A stretch of 64,000 nt of DNA, taken from Bacilli bacterium (GTDB lineage: Bacteria > Bacillota_I > Bacilli_A > RF39 > UBA660). Location: NCBI GenBank assembly GCA_017511605.1, contig JAFWJL010000002.1:162042-226041 (forward strand), read 5' to 3'. The translations under genes and the position numbers were made by a program. The notes under the pieces are model-generated. The model was not told where the DNA came from and did no database searches. It worked only from the letters and a program-made list of their open reading frames with translations. Below, piece by piece: positions 59,331-64,000 of the stretch (its first letter is position 1; every line of letters begins with the position of its first letter).

Positions 59331-59756
59331 TTTATCTTCTTTTTTAGCTTTTTCTAATTTTTTTAATGCATCTTTAGAAACTTTAATTACATTTTCTAAT
59401 ACTTTTTCAGCTGTATTAATTAAAGCAGGAGTTCCTTTTTCTTTAGCAAGAACTACTAATTCTTCAGCCTTAGCTTTTGCTTGTTCTCCTTTTTTCTTAG
59501 CAATGGCTAAAGCTTTTTCTTTATCCATATCAGCTAATTCTTCTTTTATTTCTTCAACTTTCTTATCAAATTGTTCTTTTACTTCTTTAATATCAATTTC
59601 CTTAGCTTGATCTAATAATTCATCTAATTTTTTCTTTAAGTCAGCTCTTAATTCACTACCCTTTTTAGGTGCGAATAATAAACCTATAGTAGCACCAGCA
59701 AGTGCACCTAGAATAAATCCTCCATAATGTCTTTTTTTCTTAACATCTTTACTCAT
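59328..59756 (-). CDS. ytxH: YtxH-domain membrane protein
   Basis: 142 residues from MSKDVKKKRHYGGFILGALA, overlapping the upstream stop. The GGFILGALAGATIGLLFAPKKGSELR segment is the YtxH signature (glycine-rich membrane helix then APKSGxELR). A long Lys/Glu amphipathic helix follows (KKLDELLDQAKEIDIKEVKEQF). YtxH in Bacillus is a general-stress (sigma-B) protein encoded as ytxGHJ; the pairing with the DUF948-like gene supports this. Function at the membrane unknown. Confidence 0.88.
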   Translation of the reverse strand: MSKDVKKKRHYGGFILGALAGATIGLLFAPKKGSELRADLKKKLDELLDQAKEIDIKEVKEQFDKKVEEIKEELADMDKEKALAIAKKKGEQAKAKAEELVVLAKEKGTPALINTAEKVLENVIKVSKDALKKLEKAKKEDK

Positions 59757-60036
59757 CTTCTTCATCCTCCTTAATTTTTTTACTAAATATTTTAGCAATA
59801 GCTGCTGTTATACCAGTAACTATAGAACTACTGATACCAGCAAAACTATTAGCAGTCTTACTTAATACAGATATAGCACCCTCAAATTCATCTAATTTAT
59901 CTTGAGCATCCTCTACTATATCTTCAACATCATCTAATATCTTAATTGCCTTGATTCCTAAGATTATTAATACTATTAATAACACAATACCTGCTATATA
60001 TAATATTATAGGTAAAAACTCATTTAAAAATTCCAT
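59749..60036 (-). CDS. DUF948/YtxG-like membrane protein
   Basis: 95 residues: one membrane helix at about 9-30 (IILYIAGIVLLIVLIILGIKAIKIL), then amphipathic helices DVEDIVEDAQDKLDEFEGAISVL and a second mildly hydrophobic helix IVTGITAAIAKIF. This fits the DUF948 (YtxG) shape, and the following ytxH gene agrees. Acidic C-terminus EDEEDE overlaps the ytxH start. Confidence 0.7.
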   Translation of the reverse strand: MEFLNEFLPIILYIAGIVLLIVLIILGIKAIKILDDVEDIVEDAQDKLDEFEGAISVLSKTANSFAGISSSIVTGITAAIAKIFSKKIKEDEEDE

Positions 60037-60051
60037 TTTTATTTCCCCTTC

Positions 60052-61089
60052 CTATTCACTTTCTTCATACATTGAATCAATCAAATCAAATAAGTTATCT
60101 TCATCAGGTTCTGTTTCTTTTTCTGCTTCAATTCTAACATCTTCAACTGCAATAGGTTTTTCTTCTTCTATAGGTTCATTTATTGTTTCATCGTCTTCTA
60201 ATTCTTCTACAGGTTCTTCATTTTTTGCTTTACTTCGATCTGTACTTACATCTACATAATCTACATTATATTCTAACCCTAAATCTTCAAAATATTCTTC
60301 AGCATCACCCATAGTTAATTCTTTAACTTCTGGTTTAGATCTATCACTTAAATCCACCATTACATTATCTTCGGCATCATTTTCTATTTCAAAGATATTT
60401 TCTTCTACTTCTGGCTCTGTTTCTTTTTCTTTACCATAAGCTTTAGCTCTTATATCATCAACATTCATATTACTTCTTGTATATCCAGTAATTCTAATAT
60501 CTTTTTTTTCCTTAACATCTTCTTTTCTATAGTTTTTATCTAAAATACCATAGATTGGTGAAATGATTGGACTTGGTTTAAAGTAAGTTTTTTCTTCTTT
60601 CTCATATGTACCATATTGATGAATAGGCACATCATATGAAGAATGATTGTTCATACCATATAAATTACCACTTGAATAATTAGGATTATTGTAGGCAGTA
60701 GATGATGGAGTATAATCTAATACTTCTTCTTTTTCTTCTCTATATACTGGTCTTTCCTCTACAACTGGAGGTTCTTCTAAATACTCAGGCTCATCATCAA
60801 CTTTGAAATCATTATCATCCATAAATTTAAATTGTTCACGTATTTCTTCAGGTTCTTCCTTAGGACGAATTTCAAAATCTTCATCTAATAATTCTTCTTC
60901 TTTTATTTCTTCAACCTTTTCTTCTCTCTTACCAGGTAAGACAATTCTCTTAGCAATAGGTTTTTCTTCCTCTACTATTTCTTCTCTCTTGTCTTTTTTC
61001 TTTTCCTTTTTATCTTTTTTAGGTGGTTCATCTACTTCAACATACTCTACTTCAAATAAAGCATTCTTTAACTTATCAAATACACCCAT
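60052..61089 (-). CDS. Acidic, largely disordered protein
   Basis: 345 residues, extremely rich in Glu, Lys and Asp with charged blocks. A short conserved-looking start MGVFDKLKNALFEVEYVEVD resembles the opening of SepF-type proteins, and a central patch FKPSPIISPIYGILDKNYRKEDV (about 165-190) is the only ordered motif; it recurs in uncharacterised Bacilli proteins. The rest is likely unstructured and cytoplasmic. Encoded between the lipoprotein and the ytxG-like gene in one operon. A scaffold at the membrane is possible; not proven. Confidence 0.65.
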   Translation of the reverse strand: MGVFDKLKNALFEVEYVEVDEPPKKDKKEKKKDKREEIVEEEKPIAKRIVLPGKREEKVEEIKEEELLDEDFEIRPKEEPEEIREQFKFMDDNDFKVDDEPEYLEEPPVVEERPVYREEKEEVLDYTPSSTAYNNPNYSSGNLYGMNNHSSYDVPIHQYGTYEKEEKTYFKPSPIISPIYGILDKNYRKEDVKEKKDIRITGYTRSNMNVDDIRAKAYGKEKETEPEVEENIFEIENDAEDNVMVDLSDRSKPEVKELTMGDAEEYFEDLGLEYNVDYVDVSTDRSKAKNEEPVEELEDDETINEPIEEEKPIAVEDVRIEAEKETEPDEDNLFDLIDSMYEESE

Positions 61090-61100
61090 ATGTCACCCTC

Positions 61101-61760
61101 CTAATCATTTAAATTAATCTTTTCATCTTCCAAATCCTTCTTATATTTTTCTGTTTCTTCTCTTTCAACAACATCTAAGAAAGATTCCTTAGAGGAATCA
61201 GCTTTAAATAAAGTATAATCCTCTTCTTTATAATTTAATTTATTTTCCCCTATTAAACTTTCTAAAACTACATCATTATATTTAATAGTTCTAAGAATTA
61301 AACACATATTAGTAACTGTATCTACTAAATCAGCTTTTTTAACATATGCTTCCATCTTAGCATAGTTATATACAAATTGAATAAAGTATTTTCCTTCTAC
61401 CTCATCTATTTGAATATAACCAGTCTTACCATGATATTCTATTCTATTAGAATAATGTGCATCATTCTTTATCTCATAATCATTTTCTACTTTATGATAA
61501 TAACTAATTACATCAACATACAAATAATATTTATTATTTTTTCTATCTTTTAATATTGCATTGTAATCATCTTTATCTAAAAAGGCTAATCCTTTTGGTA
61601 AATAATATTTATATCCTTCATAATGAACATTATATAACTTAGGTTGTTCATACATAAGTCTTTTTATATTCTTGCCAATATTATTATCATCAATTCTATT
61701 AATACTGCAACCTGTTACTAAAATAGTAACCATAGAGAGTAAAACAATTAATCTTTTCAT
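61101..61760 (-). CDS. Lipoprotein of unknown function
   Basis: 219 residues. Signal peptide with lipobox LVTGC, lipidated Cys18. The mature protein is alpha/beta (YNVHYEGYKYYLPKGLAFLDKDDYNAIL, KYYLYVDVISYYHKVE, GYIQIDEVEGKYFIQFVYNYAKMEAYV) with a charged tail. No enzyme motif. First gene of the operon leading into the acidic protein and ytxGH; upstream is trmB with a 56-nt gap that can hold its own promoter. Confidence 0.75.
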   Translation of the reverse strand: MKRLIVLLSMVTILVTGCSINRIDDNNIGKNIKRLMYEQPKLYNVHYEGYKYYLPKGLAFLDKDDYNAILKDRKNNKYYLYVDVISYYHKVENDYEIKNDAHYSNRIEYHGKTGYIQIDEVEGKYFIQFVYNYAKMEAYVKKADLVDTVTNMCLILRTIKYNDVVLESLIGENKLNYKEEDYTLFKADSSKESFLDVVEREETEKYKKDLEDEKINLND

Positions 61761-61816
61761 ATTTCACCTACTCTTATATCATTATATCATTATTTTTACA
61801 AATATGAAAACTTTTT

Positions 61817-62452
61817 CTATTTATTTACATCTTTATTACACATTACAAAGTATATAGGTAATCCATCTTTAGAAAACTTATCTTCATACTCAGTAGTTAT
61901 TTCTGGCATATCATCAGTATGTAAATCTAAACTTACTTTTTCTAATGTATAACCAAATTCACTAAAACTGACTAAAGAATATTGGAATAAATCTCTATTA
62001 TCAGTTCTCATTTCAATTATTCTTTTACCCTTAAATATATCTTCATACTTTTCAAGAAAAACTCTACTAGAAAGTCTTCTTAAATGATGTCTCTTCTTAG
62101 GCCATGGATCTGAAAAATTAAGATATATTCTATCTATTTCTTTAGAAAAAATATCATTTATATTTAAAGCATCCCATCTAACCATTACTAAGTTATTTAA
62201 TCCTTCAGGTACTTTTTGTAAACCTTTAGCTATAACACTATCATATTTCTCTATACCTATAAAATTTATATTAGGATAATGAATCGCATTATCTATTATA
62301 AATTTACCTTTACCCATGCCTATTTCTATATAGATAGGATTAGAATTATTAAATAAACTATTCCATTTACCTTTGTAATCACATGGATTCTTAACTAAAT
62401 AACTAGAATTATCCATTATTTCTTTCTTATTTTTAACATTTCTAAGACGCAT
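61817..62452 (-). CDS. trmB: tRNA (guanine-N7)-methyltransferase TrmB
   Basis: 211 residues. SAM motif I YIEIGMGKGKFIID, motif IV region IYLNFSDPWPKKRHHLRRLSS, and ELRTD-like IIEMRTDNRDLF; C-terminal TEYEDKFSKDGLPIYF is the family end that binds G46. It makes m7G46 in the variable loop of tRNAs. Length matches Bacillus TrmB (213). All key residues present. Confidence 0.96.
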   Translation of the reverse strand: MRLRNVKNKKEIMDNSSYLVKNPCDYKGKWNSLFNNSNPIYIEIGMGKGKFIIDNAIHYPNINFIGIEKYDSVIAKGLQKVPEGLNNLVMVRWDALNINDIFSKEIDRIYLNFSDPWPKKRHHLRRLSSRVFLEKYEDIFKGKRIIEMRTDNRDLFQYSLVSFSEFGYTLEKVSLDLHTDDMPEITTEYEDKFSKDGLPIYFVMCNKDVNK

Positions 62453-62503
62453 ATAATCACCTATTTCTTATTTTATCATAAAATACTAAGAAAGAGGGAT
62501 AAT

Positions 62504-62671
62504 ATGAATAATTTTCCAATACCTTTTCCTCCAATAAATAATAATAATTACTTTTTTAATATAATTGAGGAAATAAATAAATTAAATGAAAGAATAACTA
62601 AATTAGAAGAAAAACTTAATAAAGAACAAAAAGACTATCTAAAGAAAGATGATAATTATTACATGATATAA
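62504..62671 (+). CDS. Small Asn-rich coiled-coil protein
   Basis: 55 residues: MNNFPIPFPPINNNNYFFNI, then a heptad helix IEEINKLNERITKLEEKLNK and a Tyr-rich end DYLKKDDNYYMI. Preceded by AGAGGG 8 nt before the ATG and followed at once by a strong terminator, so it is a real single-gene unit. The N/P-rich head plus short coiled coil resembles small spore or coat-associated proteins, but there is no family match that I recognise. Confidence 0.65.
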   Translation: MNNFPIPFPPINNNNYFFNIIEEINKLNERITKLEEKLNKEQKDYLKKDDNYYMI

Positions 62672-62697
62672 AAAATGTAGAAAATCTACATTTTTTA
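62667..62697 (+). terminator. Terminator of the small coiled-coil gene
   Basis: AAAAATGTAGA-AAA-TCTACATTTTT starting at the stop codon. Confidence 0.85.
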
Positions 62698-62698
62698 G

Positions 62699-62727
62699 TT
62701 GGTAAGATTAATTTTTTTCTAATAATA
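62699..62727 (+). promoter_or_regulatory. Promoter of the micropeptide mRNA
   Basis: TTGGTA, 17 bp, ATAATA. Predicted start near 62734 gives a 75-nt leader with GAGGGGG and AAGGAGGTGATT. Confidence 0.5.
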
Positions 62728-62809
62728 TAGTGAGGGGGTAAGTTTGAGGATGTTTTTCTTTCTTATATTTTATCGGGGTTCGGTAATTTATTTGAAGGAG
62801 GTGATTATT

Positions 62810-62884
62810 ATGAAAGAACGTGAAAAACTATTATTTCTAATAATTATCTTATTACTAACCGTAGTGATCCTATTAGTTAGATAA
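62810..62884 (+). CDS. Hydrophobic micropeptide, candidate type I toxin
   Basis: 24 residues: charged head MKEREK, 17-residue hydrophobic helix LLFLIIILLLTVVILLV and C-terminal Arg. A near-perfect AAGGAGGTGATT Shine-Dalgarno lies 5 nt before the ATG. The frame is open back to ATG 62750 and TTG 62744, the latter after GAGGGGG, so a 44-46-residue form is possible. Size, topology, long leader and the convergent transcript ending in the same terminator fit the holin-like/Fst-like type I toxins of Firmicutes. The alternative is an innocuous membrane micropeptide. Confidence 0.55.
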   Translation: MKEREKLLFLIIILLLTVVILLVR

Positions 62885-62887
62885 TAA

Positions 62888-62964
62888 AAAACATCTGAAA
62901 AGAGTTTTTCAGATGCAATTCGAAAGAAAAGTGTCTCAGAAACCAGACTTACTTCTCTATATTT
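62888..62964 (-). ncRNA. Candidate antitoxin small RNA
   Basis: Minus strand TATAAT at 62967-62972 with a weak TTGTTT 16 bp upstream would start an RNA of about 75 nt that ends at the shared hairpin with T6. It would overlap the 3' end of the micropeptide mRNA through the terminator stem, as in par and txpA-ratA systems. No expression evidence. Confidence 0.4.
62889..62917. terminator. Bidirectional terminator of the toxin-like locus
   Basis: CATCTGAAAA-GAG-TTTTTCAGATG. Preceded by A6 on the left, which gives a T6 tail to a minus-strand transcript ending here. Confidence 0.75.
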
Positions 62965-63071
62965 ATTATACTACAAATTTTAATAAAAACAAAACATTTA
63001 TAATAAATCAACAAATAATATTTTATTATATTTCACTATTCTATGATATACTATAAAAGAAGGTGATATAA

Positions 63072-64000
63072 ATGTATAAACTAGTAACTCTTGAAAAAGA
63101 AGAATATGAAAATTTCACAAAAAATCATATAAAATCACACTTCCTTCATAGTTATGCTTGGGGAGAAGTAAGTAAAGTAAGAGGTCAAATACCTCATTAC
63201 TTAGGTGTTAAAGAAAATAATAAAATTGTTGCGACTGCTCTTCTATTAGAAAAGAAACTATTATTAGGATATACATATTTTTATATACCTAGAGGATTTG
63301 TATTAGATTATGATAATGAAGAATTATTAAAATTTATTTCTAAAGAAATAGGGAATTATACAAAAAAACATAAATCATTATATTTCTTAATAGATCCAGA
63401 TATTAAACTACACACAATAGATAAAGATGCTAGAAAAATAGATGGAGAAAATAATTATAAATTAGTTAAGTTTTTAAAAGATATTGGTTATAAACATAAA
63501 AAATTAAATTACTTCTTTGAAGGAAACCAACCTAGATTTACTTTTAGAGTTAATACTAAAATAAGCGAAGATGAAATAAGAAATAATTATTCAAAAAGTG
63601 TTAGACGTTGGATAAAAACAGCTGATAAATTTAAAGTAAATGCTTATACAGGTAAAAAAGATGAATTAAATGAATTTATTAGATTAATGAAAATGACTGA
63701 GAAGCGCCAAGGTTTTTTCTCTCATAACTATGACTTTTATCCTAAACTATACGATATATTAGAAAAAGAAGATATGATTTACTTATTACTAGCTAAAGTA
63801 AATATAAATGATGTCTTAGAAGAATTAAATAAAGAGTTAAAAGAAGATGAATCAAGAAGAGAAAAACTAGAAGGATTAATTAATCATTATACTGAATTAA
63901 AGAAAAATGGAGATGTTCAAGTAGTTAGTAGTTATATAAATATTGAATATGGTAATAAGAGTTGGTATTTATATGGAGCTAATGATATGGACTTTAAAGA
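63072..64000 (+). CDS. FemX/FemAB-type peptidoglycan aminoacyltransferase (3' end outside window)
   Basis: 310 codons visible. Start MYKLVTLEKEEYENFTKNHI with AAGGTGAT upstream. FemAB family features: HSYAWGEVSKVRGQIPHYLGVKENNKIVA, YFYIPRGFVLDY, FLIDPDIK, the FTFRVNT and VRRWIKTADKF blocks of the second GNAT-like half, and MTEKRQGFFSHNYDFYPKLYD, followed by a coiled-coil arm (ELNKELKEDESRREKLEGLI) and SSYINIEYGNKSWYLYGAND. These enzymes add amino acids from aminoacyl-tRNA to the third residue of lipid II. The window ends before the C-terminus. Confidence 0.92.
   Translation, partial: MYKLVTLEKEEYENFTKNHIKSHFLHSYAWGEVSKVRGQIPHYLGVKENNKIVATALLLEKKLLLGYTYFYIPRGFVLDYDNEELLKFISKEIGNYTKKHKSLYFLIDPDIKLHTIDKDARKIDGENNYKLVKFLKDIGYKHKKLNYFFEGNQPRFTFRVNTKISEDEIRNNYSKSVRRWIKTADKFKVNAYTGKKDELNEFIRLMKMTEKRQGFFSHNYDFYPKLYDILEKEDMIYLLLAKVNINDVLEELNKELKEDESRREKLEGLINHYTELKKNGDVQVVSSYINIEYGNKSWYLYGANDMDFK

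Noticed and set aside
59951..61117. Ser-rich plus-strand frames opposite the acidic protein genes
   Set aside because: Complement of Glu/Asp/Lys codons yields long Ser/Phe frames; no start signals.
1..64000. CRISPR arrays, insertion sequences, prophage, attachment sites, tRNA or rRNA operons
   Set aside because: Scanned by eye for regular repeats, transposase/integrase motifs, tRNA TPsiC-type GGTTCGAAT strings and rRNA blocks; none found.

Overview
The window is a 64 kb piece of a very AT-rich (roughly 27-30% GC by eye) low-GC Gram-positive chromosome. Gene content and order are those of class Bacilli: gpsB-rnpB next to recU-ponA-nth-dnaD, hbs and der near spoIVA, ylxM-ffh-ftsY, rpsD beside ezrA-thiI, and ytxGH-tyrS with a Tyr T-box. 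The spore genes (SpoIVA, SpoVIF, CotD-like coat protein, two YjcZ-like micropeptides) show a spore former. The tiny intergenic gaps and A/T-ending codons fit an uncultured gut member of the Bacilli near Erysipelotrichia/RF39-type lineages; that placement is inference. I saw no tRNA, rRNA 16S/23S/5S, IS element, prophage or CRISPR array, so this is almost entirely core chromosome.

Layout. 0-6 kb: partial GNAT acetyltransferase, a pentapeptide-like protein, a short SSB, the SufU/SufS sulfur pair, and an acidic coiled-coil protein with a small partner. 6-11 kb: HIT protein, two unannotated YjcZ-like spore micropeptides, foldase PrsA, a GT-C-like membrane protein, RecX, RNAP omega, CotD-like coat protein. 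11-17 kb: a small Xre/DUF6442-like regulatory pair, then the SRP block (ffh, ylxM, ftsY) with a HerA-type ATPase inserted. 17-28 kb: coiled-coil metallophosphoesterase, RNase J, a lone DUF1016-N-like domain, RNase Y, MurE, a Fic-like protein lacking the catalytic His, a sirtuin, RecA with a LexA-like box, PgsA, RodZ-like protein. 28-36 kb: RNase P RNA, GpsB, RecU, PBP1, Nth, DnaD, CCA transferase, HU. 36-46 kb: Der (interrupted by an in-frame TAA), SpoVIF, a triple-repeat protein of unknown function, SpoIVA, a DUF1848 protein, a membrane Xre regulator and a membrane-anchored lipase-like protein. 46-56 kb: YsxC, NrnA, two acetate kinases around a PrsW protease, ThiI, a pilin-like protein, EzrA. 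56-64 kb: rpsD with a structured leader, phosphoglycerate-mutase-like phosphatase, TyrS with T-box, YtxH/YtxG-like proteins, a lipoprotein, TrmB, a candidate type I toxin-antitoxin locus, and the start of a FemX-like gene.

The genes group into RNA decay and processing (RNase J, Y, P, NrnA), SRP export, cell-wall growth and division (MurE, PBP1, GpsB, EzrA, RodZ, FemX), recombination and repair (RecA, RecX, RecU, Nth), and sporulation. The most notable points are the in-frame stop in der, the complete absence of TGA stops in about 70 genes, a convergent micropeptide/sRNA arrangement at 62.7-63.0 kb, a three-copy operator before the Fic gene, a Shine-Dalgarno-sequestering terminator-like hairpin before spoVIF, and matching sigma-K-like promoters before the spore-coat genes.
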